Assembly: GCA_034638255.1 (NCBI GenBank)
Contig: JAWPGT010000058.1
Span: 1-64,000, forward strand
Direction of reading: 5' to 3'
From: Coprinus comatus
Taxonomy: Eukaryota; Basidiomycota; Agaricomycetes; Agaricales; Agaricaceae
DNA: 64,000 nucleotides
The stretch's first letter is position 1. Each line of letters starts with the position of its first letter. The notes beneath the pieces are model-generated. The model was not told the DNA's origin. It saw nothing but the letters and a program-made list of their open reading frames with translations, and ran no database searches. Of the stretch, positions 23,226 to 37,060 are shown piece after piece. Both the position numbers and the translations under genes were made by a program.

Positions 23226-25571
23226 GAATCTACCCCTGGTCGTAAGCACCCGTCTCAGGTAGAATCGAACAACACATACACTTCAATTTCTCCCTCAACC
23301 GTTCAATTATTTTCGTCAAATATTATCCTATACCACTACGTCAGCATTGTTATACTTCCTGGAGCCACATAGGCCACAGGAGCTGTAATTGATAATTATC
23401 ATCATCATACACAGATCCCAGCGTCTCTCCTGTACCACCTGCTGGTACTCACCGAATCGTACAGACGTATAGGGCTGTCGTAAAATCTGATTGTTCTAAA
23501 AGTGGTGGGCGTAAGAGGGCAAGTGTTGTAGAGGCCAGGGGGTTCAAACTCACATGAACAAGAGGGTCAGGTACACCGCCCGTCGTTTTTGGGAAACGTG
23601 CGTTATGAGCCGACAGAAGCGTTCTCAGAGATCCCACGCGTGCGTTAGAGCACCGTTGGTCGTTGTCGACGATATAGTTGGTCGCTGTGGTCAACAGCAA
23701 TGGGGTATGCAGAGGCCGTTGTACGGTTGTTTGTCAGACCGGCTCTGTGTTTGTCACTCCGACCCTGACATAACATCATATCACTTTTATGGCATTAATA
23801 TTCCTTTTATTCATCTAGCCTCAAATCATCTATGCAATCTCGTACATTGTAATGCCCTATAAAAGCCCATGACACCAACAAGGTTTGATGTTATCAACAA
23901 CTGATTATTTCATACAACTTCTTCCAACCAGTCAGAGACCCCGGATACAGTTATTAACCACTGTGGTACGAGCATTGTCTGAGCTTGATCTCTATCAAGA
24001 ACCTGAACTCAGTTATAATGACAAAATAGCGCGGCCTCGAGGACACAGTGCTGTATCAGCACCTTTCAAGTGTATTCAAGCACCATCATGCAGCTGCTAT
24101 TAAAGCACGTTTAGTACATCCAATTTTGCCTCAAGATACTTAGTAGCCCACAATCACCGCTGCTGACATCCCCGCAAGCGATATACCACTGGCCGACATC
24201 TTGTTGTTCCGTTCCGTATGGACTCTGAACTAGTATTCTTCTGTTGACACGGCTTCATTTAACATTAACATTCCTTGACGCCGTCGATTTTGACTATGTA
24301 GCCCCTGAAATAGCTTTACAGTGGTTAATCGCATTCAAGGAAGACCTTAATCTTAAGCTGCTGTTCAAAGAACCATCCTTGCCAGTTGGTCTCTATTAAT
24401 ATGTCATCGTTGCTGTTCCGGAGGCGGAACTAGTACAGTAAAACCTCTTATCCCATGCTTCTCAGTGGACCGCCCTGGCTATGGGACCGGGACTGTATGG
24501 TGGTATATCTACGGTAGTACTATCACTAGCCCCGTAGGAACTAGACTCCTCCACAATTTTCGTAGACTCACAAACGTAGATCAACCCCAGCTTACTGGTA
24601 CCACAACTCCTGTTTTATAATAGTAGTTTAGGTCCACCGCGTCTTAGCACTTATTTGCTTGTAGCGGGTATGTATATAAATGTTGATTCAAAAAAAAAAA
24701 AAAATCACGTGACCTATTGCTATTCATATACATATATGTATGGCACAACAACCACCCTTACGGTCAACTGGAAGCCAGGCATAGTAAGGTGCTGTAGCAA
24801 AAAGACATATATTCTAGCGGCCGAACCTGGAGAAAACAAAGTTGTAGATGCTTCATGTGCTGAGTTCTAAAGTAAACTCTCAAGGGTAACAGATGTGACC
24901 AGTAACATCTAGAGTTCACGTTCAACACTGAGCAGCAGAGAAAATTTGAAGCTTGAAGCATCAGTTATTGGAGAGAAAACTCAAATTTCAGGGCAATTAT
25001 AGCAGGCTTTGCATCTGTGAGTAGTATGTCAAGAGTTTGCGTCAGTGTGGATATTGGGGTAACTATTATTTAATGGTTTGTCTGATGTCAGACTGTGACA
25101 GTGTACAATGTGGTGACCAATAACGTGACAAAAAAATGCTGACGTGCGACTTGACAAGCGAGTGACAAGTGACTTGACAAGACTTTGTCCGCCGTGTGAG
25201 GAACAGGAACAAAATCAAAACTCGTAAGTTGATCAGTTCCTCGAGCGGATTATTATGCAATGCAAGTTATTTTTATCTACAAACGCTTGGGAATTCTTTA
25301 TCGTCTTTCAAATTCAATGGAGTGCCAAGTTGGCACATACTTATTCGAGAATCCACTCCGAGAGTATGATTGACAAAAGTCATGGAAGGTGCTAATAATC
25401 CATCATATATACCATACGTTTTTGAAAACTTTTATCCACGCAAATGATATAAAAACCCTACGACCCAGTCTGTCGTTTTCGATCCAAGGGCATCCCAATC
25501 CTTCTTGGATACTACCACCACACTGCACAGTAACAAACCCTACTACCAGCTTTACCAACTTGAACGTAACA
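23226..25571. other. Intergenic region upstream of ATG4 and the MACPF cluster
   Basis: A minus-strand frame at 23449-23700 with a GTGAGT donor may be a 5' exon or chance. Near 24260-24400 the plus strand reads a short, protein-like piece (DAVDFDYVAPEIALQWLIAF) between stops, possibly a gene relic. Neither is assigned. The last 100 nt is the promoter of the first MACPF gene. Confidence 0.4.
25448..25454 (+). promoter_or_regulatory. Probable TATA box of first MACPF gene
   Basis: TATAAAA lies 118 nt upstream of the ATG at 25572, in a stretch that is otherwise free of frames on this strand. Distance fits a short 5' UTR. Based on sequence only. Confidence 0.45.
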
Positions 25572-27273
25572 ATGGCCACCGAATCCTTCCCACCCCTTAA
25601 TCATTTGGGCTACGGCCTTGATTTAACGACTATCAATCCCATGGGCGTTGATGGGGTACGTTACACCTTCCCTTGTCGCACACCGTCGGGGAGGCTCTCG
25701 ATAATAATAAAACACTAAATAGGTCGTTAATTCACTCAAGAAGTTCGCTGCAATTGTCGACATTGATCCTGATGATAGGCCCAAAGAACACACTATCGGT
25801 TGGTACTATCTCTCACAGTCTAGCTTTCGAGCTCATTTTCTGACTCATCATTTATTCAATTATACTAGGAGGTGTAAAGTATAAAATACCTAGGCTCGTT
25901 TCCGCTACCGAGGACATTAAAAGTGCAGCTGCCTCTTTACAGACTTACACATCGGGATCCAAAGCATCCGAAGCATTCAACCTCAATGCAAGTCTCTCTG
26001 TCACTTACGGTGCTATCTCTGGTTCAGCCTCCGCTACCTATGGTTACAACAAGACCTTCAAGGAAGATACGATGTTTGCTTTGTACAGTGCAAGTCGTAA
26101 TGTTTATCACGCTAGTTTGAGGAACTATGGACCTCACTTGAACGAGGATGATTTGAAGTTTTCTCTTGAAAAACTCCCTCTTCCTTTTGATGGAAATAAT
26201 AATGACCATGTCGATTCCTATCGTGCCTTTTTCCATGTCTGGGGATCACATCTCGTCGTTGGTTGTAGCTATGGTTCACGTTTCCAATTGGTAGAGTTCA
26301 TATTATTTTCATCAAATATTCGAGGTACTAAGAAGTTATTATTATTCAGACCATAAAGCAAACCAAATTTGTATCTACTGATACCACTCACTGGTCCACG
26401 AACGTCAAGGCAGCATACGAAGGTATCGTATCCGTCAAAGGTCAAGCCAAGATTGAGGACCAGAAATCATACGAGACATTCAAAAGCGAGAAACTCGTCG
26501 AAGTATCCGTCCGAGGTGGTGACATCAAATTGGCTCAAACTCTCAGTCGTACCAAAGAGACATCCGCTGACGACTTTGGAGAATGGGACAAAACAGCTCA
26601 AACCAACCCCGATATTACCAACTTTACTACAGAAGAGTTGTGGTCGCTTTTGAGGTTTGCGAGGAGTGAGGTGGTTTCGAAGTATGCAAATGCTTTGGAG
26701 CATGCGTTTAATTGGATTCTCTCCCATCCCAAACCATACAAGACGGATCTTACATTCAATATCGAGTCGGACTGGGCCGAATTTGGTTTGTTGACTCCGG
26801 GTGCAAGAATTCAAGACCCGGAGAAGTTGAAGGAAGATAATACTGTCGCTACACCATTGAAGATAATGTGGGGGCAAGAACATAGTCACAACCAGAAGAG
26901 GAAGACCATACAGTAAGTTTTGGAGTAATATTGTGTTCTGGAGATCGACTGAAAGTTAATGATAATCGCAACTACTAGGTTCTCTATTGTGAACGATGGG
27001 GCACCAATCGATTTTTATATATCCCATGGTAGCGACGGTGGTGCTTCAGGCAAAGGAGAAGCACGAATTCTTGTTAATGCTGTGAGTTGATCAGATATAT
27101 ACTATACCGAAGGTCAATTTTTCCTGATGATTTAAATACAGAAAACCTACGAGAATGTTGGAATTGGGGACAATAACTGGAATACGAAGAGATTCTTCCA
27201 AGTTGCCGTCAATGGTACACCTGCTTTGGGAGATCAACTTCCTCCTAAACCCCCTACCAAGCCGAAGCATTGA
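25572..27273 (+). CDS. MACPF (perforin-fold) protein, copy A
   Basis: Membrane-attack-complex/perforin domain proteins oligomerise on membranes and form pores; in fungi they include two-part lytic proteins and defence or developmental factors. About six exons are predicted. A short N-terminal exon with the LGYGLDLTTINPMGVDG opening is shared by all three local copies. A second short exon follows, then a long one with repeated Ser/Ala/Gly-Tyr beta segments (YGAISGSASATYGYNK) and the signature block FHVWGSHLVVGCSYGSR near 26230-26290, where the family motif is YG/WGSHxVxxxxxGG. The exon after 26355 continues the fold, and the last exons carry a C-terminal beta region ending at 27273. There is no signal peptide, so it is cytosolic or released unconventionally. 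Target and partner are unknown. It is about 430 aa. Confidence 0.78.
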
Positions 27274-28375
27274 ACGCACGCAGCACTTGTAGTCCTCCAG
27301 TAACGATGTAGATCGTATATCATGTCTATGCCATTTAAGAAACCTCCGGAACAGCGGGGGTGCCAATAAATGTATTGTGTTAACTTGTCTTTCTTCCTCT
27401 TCGGGTTCAGTATGTATGACTTGCGGTGGCCCATTAAGCTTTCAACGTCAACATTCGCCGTGAACCATGGGAGATTGCCACTCGCCAGATTCCAGAGTTA
27501 TTTAAAGACCTTTCGAGTCTCTAGAGCACCGAAGCTGTACAGGGTCTGGTCAGTTCTGGGAATTGTTGAAGGGTGTGCAAACCACACACCCACACATTCG
27601 AGAATTTGTTCCGGCACAACCAATTATTTAGAATTCCCCTAAGTGAGATTTATGTGCTTAATTGTAACTTGAAATAACGAACGTGAGTGGTATAGTATGC
27701 ATATTGAGTGATTTTTCCAACAAGCATCGGAGTTGGCCGACTCAAGTCACACGGGTTTCAACGACTTCGATCGACTTTTACTCCTGTATTCAAATCACTA
27801 ACGTCGGTGTCAACGCTTACATTCAACTCACATTCCACCTTTCAACCTTTCAAAATTGTGCCTGGGTAGATCTTCTGTTCGGCTTTAACACCTTGCTGTT
27901 GTATTATGCTGACCTCTCAGGCACTGACACTAATAATACATTACAAACCGTTGAGTCTGGACTTTGTGCACTCTGACAAGAACATATATTTTTGATCTGG
28001 AATCCTCGTCAAGCTCAGCAGATAACTCAGGGTTAACCTCTCTGTGACAACTTATTCAGTATTCCATCCACACTGGCAAGCATGTCAACCAGTGGGCGCT
28101 TTTCTATAGTGTCCTTCACTGTTATCTGGACATGGCGGCAGCGTATTCTCGTCGCTTCTTCAACTCTTCCGTGCTTACACACGAGTGACAGAAAGCTTGA
28201 ATTTTCCCTTGAGGACCGCACAACGTCAACTTTGTGATAGCGATAGTCCCTTTTACCTGAACCCACCCTCGTACGATGCATCGACCTCTGTAGGAATGAT
28301 ATAAGAAGAGGTATTTGCATACAATGTTGTTTAAGCCTCAACGCATTAACTAAGCCTATCCAAATACTCCTTCAG
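27274..28375. other. Spacer between MACPF copies A and B
   Basis: The first ~400 nt (27302-27690) is duplicated downstream of copy C (31036-31425). In the remainder, frames at 27683-27976 (+) and 28033-28341 (-) are without domain or splicing support. Confidence 0.5.
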
Positions 28376-30004
28376 ATGCCTTCATTTCCACCTCTTGAGC
28401 ACCTTGGCTATGGTCTTGATTTAACTACAGTCAATCCAATTGGTGTTGAAGGCGTTAGTGTTGTTACTTCCTAGCAGGGCCAATACCGACGACATTACTA
28501 TACAGGTTGTTAACGCTATCAAGAAGTTTTATCCCATCGTCGATGTCGATTCTTTGGGGGGAGGTGCTTCAGAATATACCGTTGGTAAGCGATGATTTTT
28601 CATTATTCATATACAGCAACAAGTAACAAATTGTACCCTCCTAGGTGATGACATATATAAAGTTCCCAAGCTTGTGTCTGTTAGTGGAGATATCAAGAAC
28701 GCAGCGGGATCCCTTGTTACATATGACTCAGGCTCCAAAGCTTCCGCGGCATTCAATGGTGACGCCAAACTCTCCTTGACGTATGGAGCTGTTTCTGGCT
28801 CAGCCTCTGCTACATATGGTTACAACAAGACGTTCAAGGAAGATACTATGCTCGCGTTTTACAGTGCAAGCTACAACGTATATCATGCCAGCTTGAAAAA
28901 CTACGGCTCTTGCTTAAACGAAATCAATCTCATCGGCTCGCTCAAGAAGCTACCTTTGCCATTTGATGGAAATATGGATGACCATGTTGACTCTTACAGG
29001 GCATTCTTCAATGCTTGGGGTTCTCACCTAATTGTTGGGTGCAGTTATGGTTCGCGGTATCAACTGGTATGTTCATTCCCTGGGTCCGTAATATTCTCGG
29101 ATACTTATCCCATACTTCAGACTGTTAGACAGACAAAAACTGCATCTACGGATACTACAAATTGGTCTGCCAACGTCAAAGCTTCGTACACGGGCGTTGT
29201 ATCCGGCAAAGGTGAAGTGAAGGTCAAGGACCAAAGCTCCTTCGATACGTTCAACAACGAAAAACTAGTAGAGGTGTCTGTTCGTGGTGGTGACATATCT
29301 TTGGCTCAAGCACTCAGCTCTACCAAGGATAATAATGCAGCCGATTTCGAAAAATGGCAGCAGACTGCTAACACCAATCCCGATGTTACCAACTTCACTA
29401 CCACGGACTTATGGTCTATTCTCAAGTTTGCTCAGAGCGATGAAGTGTCCAAGTACGCTTTACACTTGGAGAAAGCTTTCAACTGGGTGTTATCACACCC
29501 GAAGGAGTACAAGACCGATCTTTCATTTAATATTGAGTCCGATTGGGCTGAGTTTGGCCTGTTGACTCCGGGAGCAAGAATTTCGGGGTTGGAAGCGTTG
29601 AATAACGCCGATAAACTGGTTCTTGCTACTCCGCTGAAACTTAGGTGGGGACATGAATGGAGCTTAAACTACAAGAAGAGAACCATTCAGTGAGTGTTGC
29701 GAACCTCCGGCCCTTCTCCAACTCAATGGACACAACTCAGGTTCTCGATAATGAACGATGGGTCACCAATCGACTTCTACATATGTCATGGTTACAATGG
29801 CGCTGGTGTTGGGAATGGACAAGCAAGTATTCTACTCAATGGGGTGAGTCTCAAACTTTCCTGCTTCTCCAAATAATATTAAAACATCATGTGAAGAAAT
29901 ATTACGAGAACGCCCAAGTCATGCAAAACCAAGCATGGAATACCGTCAGGTTCTTCCAGAAACCTGTTAATGGTACCCCGGCTCTTGTTAAACCTAAGGA
30001 CTAA
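28376..30004 (+). CDS. MACPF (perforin-fold) protein, copy B
   Basis: Closest relative of copy A with the same exon layout. The start at 28376 gives a short N-terminal exon (LGYGLDLTTVNPIGVEG), then a second short exon, then a long exon from about 28645 with YGAVSGSASATYGYNK and the signature FNAWGSHLIVGCSYGSR near 29005-29060. In this copy the intron that follows the signature in copy A can be read through in frame. A distal block, FNIESDWAEFGLLTPG, is shared with copy A, then two C-terminal exons reach the stop at 30004. No signal peptide or membrane helix is seen; membrane-spanning hairpins in this fold form only after assembly. It appears complete and is probably functional. Same strand as A, about 1.1 kb downstream. 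Confidence 0.8.
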
Positions 30005-30392
30005 GTGTCCTTTACACAAGTGGTATTACTTGAAGTAGTACTACTCCGGTACGTAAATTTCGAGGTTGGTAGTATATATCGTGTATTCAATAACAATAGT
30101 TCATGTACATTGTCACGTCCAACTTATATATACGACAACACTGATTGACTGAAGTGGGTAGTCAGGACATGACTGATTAATCGTCCATTTGTTGTGCTCG
30201 CCATTTTGTGGAGCAAGCTTTATATGAATGTCTTAGAAACACGGGGCCTGTGTATACCGATTGATTGAGATATTGAAATACATATACTTGAATAATTTCG
30301 ATGAAAAAGTACAAGCTAGCTACGAAATTGGGGCAAGGAAATCATAATCATAATTATTCATGATAAAGGTACGAATCTCTAGCCTTCCCACC
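30005..30392. other. Spacer between MACPF copies B and C
   Basis: No gene is seen. The last part probably derives from the promoter region that came with the duplicated copy C. Confidence 0.4.
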
Positions 30393-31260
30393 CCTTGAAG
30401 CTTGAGTATTTGGGCTACGGCCCCGATTTAAAGGCAATCAATCCCATAGGCGTTGATGGGGATGTTATATATTGTATGTCCGAGCACACCGTCGGACAGA
30501 TTCTCGATGATGACAAAACACTATATATATACAGGTCGTCGTTGAGGGTATCAAAACGAACGATGTTATTGTCAAAACTGATACTGGAGATAGCCCCACG
30601 GAACGCACCATCAGTTAGTACTACTATCTCTTACAGTCTGGCTTTCATTTTCTGACTTACCATTTATTCAATCATACTTTGCACCTCCTAGTAGGATGTG
30701 TAAAGTATAAAATACCCAAGCTCGTTTCCACTAGCGAGGACATTAAAAGTGCATCTGGCTCTTTACAGACTTACACATCGGGATCCAAAGCATCCGAAGC
30801 ATTCAACCTCAATGCAAGTCTCTCTGTCACTTACGGTGCTATCTCTGGTTCAGCATCCGCTACTTATGGTTACAACAAGACTTTCAAAGAAGATACGATG
30901 TTTGCTTTGTATAGTGCAAGTCATAATGCTTACCGCGCTAGTTTGGGAAACTTTGGAGGTCAGTTGAACGAGGATCGTCTGATGATTGGTCTTGCGACAC
31001 TTCCTCTTCTTTTTGATGGAAATAATAAGGAACATGTCGATCGTCTATCATGTCTATACCACTTAAGAAACCTCCAGAATACCGGGGGTGCCAATAAATG
31101 TATTATTAGCTTGTCCTTCTTTCTCTTGAGGTTCAGTATGTATGACTTATGGCCCATTAAGTTTTTAACGTCAGTAGTCGCCATAATGTGTGAGGCTGTC
31201 ACTTGTCTGATTCCTGAGTCATTTGAGGACTTCTTCGAGTCTCTGGTACTTAGCACCTGT
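30393..31260 (+). pseudogene. MACPF copy C, 3'-truncated by internal deletion
   Basis: The sequence is very close to copy A through the first exons and up to the DGNNKEHVD segment just before the MACPF signature. The position of the start ATG reads TTG here, so the usual start is lost. At about 31037-31044 (TCGATCGT) it switches directly to sequence matching the 3' flank of copy A (from about 27311). Roughly 1.1 kb, including the signature motif and the whole C-terminal half, is therefore missing. The open frame runs on into the former flank and ends at 31261. It cannot make a complete perforin fold and is called a pseudogene. Confidence 0.82.
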
Positions 31261-31425
31261 TAACTTGTGCAGGGTCTGATCAATTCTTTGAATTGTTGAA
31301 ATATGCAAATTACACACACCCACACATTTAAGGAATTATTCCGACATCATCTACAAGAGATTCTAATCATTTGGAATTATCTTTCTAATGCTTTGATTGT
31401 GACTTGAAATAACGAACGCTAAACG
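31036..31425 (+). repeat. Duplicated 3' flank of MACPF copy A
   Basis: About 390 nt matches 27302-27690 with scattered substitutions. Shared blocks include TTAAGAAACCTCC, GGGGGTGCCAATAAATGTATT, GGTTCAGTATGTATGACTT, CACACACCCACACATT and TGACTTGAAATAACGAACG-like ends. It shows that copy C arose as a segmental duplication including non-coding flank. Confidence 0.8.
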
Positions 31426-32131
31426 AAAGTGAGCAACGCCCATGCGCCGCCGCCTATCCGCCACGACTGTCACGGGTAACGGGTCACGTGACACAAGCTG
31501 TGCAACCTGTCGGTACTTGCCTCATTTCCACATTTTTGCTCTCCCCCTGGCACCTGCATACTAGCATGGCAATAATCTGGACCTCGTATCGCGATTTAAA
31601 CTGCATAAAGCTACTCTGTAATTATTCGTAACGTCTCTGGCTGGCATGCCTAGAACAAGAACAAGATAATTGTTGTATTCGTCTCTATGCGCGAGTACAA
31701 TGCCTTCCCTGATCGGTTCACATACCAACACAACGTAAATCTCCCAAGACTTGCGGGGTGTATCACAATGTCTTATTTATTACTTTTAATTGTCAGATTT
31801 TCGTGGAGTCATATGAAATCCTATTAGCTAGTAACATCTAGTACCATTCAAATTTTTAACAAGTAGGTCGATTTCACCTTGTCTATGGTTACGTCAATAT
31901 TGAAGATCATCACATTTTATTCTATTACTTACTCCAGAGTCAACAATAGTCATTGAAAAACAATAAACTCAATAGAAACACAGTTGTGTCAATGTCTTGT
32001 TTTATTTCTATACATTACTGGACTTCTATGCCAACTTTGACGTGGAGACTGATGTTGAAGGGGAAACTTATGTTTTCTCCTTCACTACTTATAGCTCATG
32101 AAATCCGGACAGTGACTCTCATTACTTCCAA
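31426..32131. other. Intergenic stretch upstream of the NACHT gene
   Basis: No gene is seen; includes the presumed NACHT promoter. The distance from the end of MACPF copy C is about 0.9 kb and both are on the plus strand. Confidence 0.4.
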
Positions 32132-34682
32132 ATGAACACGTCCCATCCGCTACTCCCACAAGGGTATGCGATAACCAATGTGCCCAACATCAATTATGTT
32201 GGTGGTACACAAAGTGCGGGTTTTGCGTATATTCTACAGTATACATGTGCTTATTCGTGAATCTCTAGCGCTTCCAAATGCTACCGAACATCCAAATTAT
32301 TTCGCCGGAGCAAGTGGCTTTGTCGTCAATAATCCGGTCATGGTCTCAAACAAGAACTACCAGTACGTTGATGAAGACCGTCATTGTGAGTTGTTGATGT
32401 TGTTAAGAATCCTCAATTAACCCTTTTATGCCAGTGAGCCTGTTTGTTAGTGAGGTTGTAGCTAGCGCTGTCCACAACGCAAGCGCACGTAATCCACTTC
32501 CTCGTTGTCATCCAGGGACTCGTGTTACTATCATTCGCAGACTGCAGGAGTGGGCACTGACTCCTGCGGCAGGGGGGAAAAACTTCCTTTGGCTAAAGGG
32601 TCCAGCTGGCATCGGGAAAACCTCAATTGTACAGTCAATAGCAGAATTTCTGTTTGACCGTAAAACATCTGCAGCATCGTTCTTCTTTTCGGGATCCGAT
32701 TCTACCAAAAAGCGTAGTAGCACTTGCCAACTCTTCACCACAATCGCATACCAACTCCAGGTATATTCTCCAGCCTATAGGAAATATATCCTACGAGAGC
32801 TGGCCAAGGATCCCAAACTTCTTGAACGTACAACAGAAACTCAATTTCAGCAATTCATTGTCAAACCGTTTGTTGAAATGGGTTTATTCTCTGGTCAGCA
32901 ACCATCCGTCGTTCTTCTTGATGGCGTCGATGAATGCAACGACGAATGGGAGCAATGTGAACTCATCCAATTAATATCCTCTTTTGTCACGAAACATCCT
33001 GATGCACCCTTACTATGGCTTTTGAGCAGCCGCCCCGATTCACAGTTGGAAGGCACCTTTGCACGGCCAGACATTTTACCAAGCTATATAACAATGGATG
33101 TTCGAATCAATTCAGAAGCGATCGCCGATGTCAAACGTTATTTACGTGACGAATTCGAGAGGATTCGACTCGAAATCCAAACCCGTCCCCCATTCAGAAA
33201 ATTGCCACAATGGCCCGAGAAGGCCCAGTTTGATACGGTGGCCCGCGCGGCTAATGGACTATTTGCTTACGCATCTACACTCATACGATTTATCGACGGC
33301 AAAGCCACTCCGGGAACTTGGTTACCAAAACAGAGATTGGGACGCATTGTTCAGGTCATCGACAGCCATAATTTGAACCCTGGAGAGAAAAACCCTTTTG
33401 CGGCCTTGGATGCTTTATACTCATTTATCATGTCTACTATTCCTGAAGAGATACTTCCCGTTACGAAACGAGTATTGGGTTTCATGATTGGTCCTTGGAC
33501 GAAGGAAGAAACCCGGTATGATACTGTAGTCAACTTGCTTGGCGTCTCGAGAGACGATGTGGACAGTTCTCTTTACAAATTGAGCGCGGTTCTCCGCCCA
33601 TTCAATAACGACGATGAATGTCTTCAAAGAACTCTACACAAGTCTTTTGATGATTTCTTGAAAGATGCAACTCGTTCTGGACCATATCACATTTCCTCGC
33701 AAGTCGAATCAGATATGAAATTACAAATAATTCATCGCATCATGCACGAGACGTTAAGGGGTGAGTTAGTTGTCAATGCTTGAAAGTTTCCCCACTAACT
33801 TCCATTTCTACTTATTATTTCCTTTGGCTTAGATGGTGTTGGAATGGATATCAAGAATATCAGACTAATAATTTCTGACAAGGAAAATTCGAAAGACCCT
33901 TATGCCGCAAAAGTAGAGATGTTGCGAGATTCCTTTCAATATTTGGTTTATGAGAAACACTACGAATCCAACGCACATTTCCAAATTTTTGATATGTTTG
34001 CTCGTGTCTGTGATTTCTCTCAACTAATTGGTTTGGATGTTGATCCAACACTTCAATATGAGTTGGTTGGCCACTTAGCAACAATAGTGAGTTTTGTATA
34101 CACTAACTTCTTCGGAATGCTGAGGTGTTCATTTGCTATAGTTATTGGAAATAAAACAACGAAATCCGGGGATAGACCATATCCAAGAACTTCCTATTGG
34201 AGCACTTGATATACGAAGGGTTTATATAACAAAGCCAGCACTGCTTTATAATGTAGGTATTAATCCTAGTGCCAGTGAAGAAGATCTAGATGCATGTGAT
34301 GACTTTTATGAGGTAAATGTTCCCAAAAAGAATACCTCTCAACAATTCTCATATACTAAAATTTTTGTTCCAGAACATGCCGTTGGATGTGAGGATTTGG
34401 TATGATTCGCTTAAGGAGGCAGATGATACAGAAAATGCCGTTTGTGGTGACTACAGCACAGAGATGTCGTTCTTTTTTGAAATATTCGCGAGAAAGATTC
34501 GGGATTCTTCACCAATGCTGACAGTTAAATTGATGGGATTTGGGGACAGAGCTTGTGTCCTTTTGGAGAACGAGTCAATCAGTATTGGGAATCGCTCAAT
34601 GAACGCGATTACGACGTTTAATATCATCATTCCGTATATCAATGACGCCCATAACAGCCAGGAGGTCGCAATATTAGAATAA
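32132..34682 (+). CDS. NACHT NTPase (NLR-like), intact
   Basis: NACHT proteins are signal-transducing NTPases; fungal members act in heterokaryon incompatibility and suspected xenorecognition. A short leader exon (ATG 32132 is the best candidate; its splice is uncertain) and an exon at about 32240-32383 precede the core. The core exon runs 32438-33760. It has CHPGTR just before the domain, Walker A GPAGIGKTS (32598-32624), FFFSGSDS, Walker B VLLDGVDECND (about 32911-32943) and the WLLSSRPDSQ sensor-like block (about 33015-33045). It ends with LDALYSFIMSTIPEEI and the winged-helix-like region. Three downstream exons encode a C-terminal module of about 250 residues ending FGDRACVLLENESISIGN, also present in the remnant at 4.6-6.5 kb. 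No WD40, ankyrin or TPR repeats are visible, so the usual repeat sensor is absent or replaced by this module. Confidence 0.85.
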
Positions 34683-35099
34683 TTTATCTGCTATCATTTA
34701 AGCAAGCCTGTTCAATTTCATTGACGTATCTCTAATTAACGGGTAGTTTGTATCATGGTCTTGGTACGGAACTCTGGTTCAGGCTTTTACTTAGGTGTAT
34801 GTATCTGATAGTCGCGTCGGGTATGGATCTCGAGCTCGTACATAGTCTATTTATTTATTTATTCAAGTTATGTAGTACCTAGCGAAGGTTGAAGTACACA
34901 AGTCTAAATCGATGAGGTCACTGATCAGAGGGAGTTCGAGTTGAGTCCGAGATCTGAGGGTCCTTAGTAACACGTGCAGTGCTTGCTAGTGCTTGGGCCA
35001 ATTTATTTATGTCTCTGCATCAGTCACGACAAACGCCTTGTATTACTACCTTCATGTTCTTCCGCTAGACGACATACAACACTCTTCGTAAACAACACA
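34683..35099. other. Intergenic stretch
   Basis: Short spacer with an ATTT microsatellite (34849-34864); contains the promoter of the kinase gene. Confidence 0.4.
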
Positions 35100-36642
<1,543 letters not shown>

Positions 36643-37060
36643 AGAAGCAAAGGGAAATGAAATGGAAATTATTGGAGAGAAACAAAAATCAAGTGGTGAA
36701 CAACATTCAACCTCAAATCAAAATGAACATGAAACTTCGATACCCGCTGAGAACCAAGGTGATTGCCTTTCTCAAGGTGTGAAAAATCTTCAGGTGACGG
36801 ATACGCCTGTTGAACCTACTCCGCCGTCGCAAGACCAAAATATAGACGAACAGCCTCCACAAACCAAGAGGTTCAATATGCCTGGGACGCTTGAAGAATG
36901 GGCAGATTTGGATTCACTAGCACAATCCAGACAAGGTACTGATGCTTCGTTTACTACTGATGCTTCCAGTGTGGCTCACACTCAGCATGAGGTCCCAACG
37001 GGGTGGCACCCTAACTTCATTTCGTCTTGGGGGCACTTCTTGAAGAAAATGCACTTTTAA

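Noticed and set aside
23449..23700. Possible minus-strand small gene
   Set aside because: No recognisable domain and no clean second exon; could be 5' UTR or chance.
24220..24420. Protein-like piece on plus strand, considered as a transposase relic
   Set aside because: Only about 40 residues between stops, no catalytic motif and no terminal repeats.
28033..28341. 102-codon minus-strand frame between MACPF copies, considered as retroelement remnant
   Set aside because: No reverse transcriptase, RNase H or integrase motif visible.
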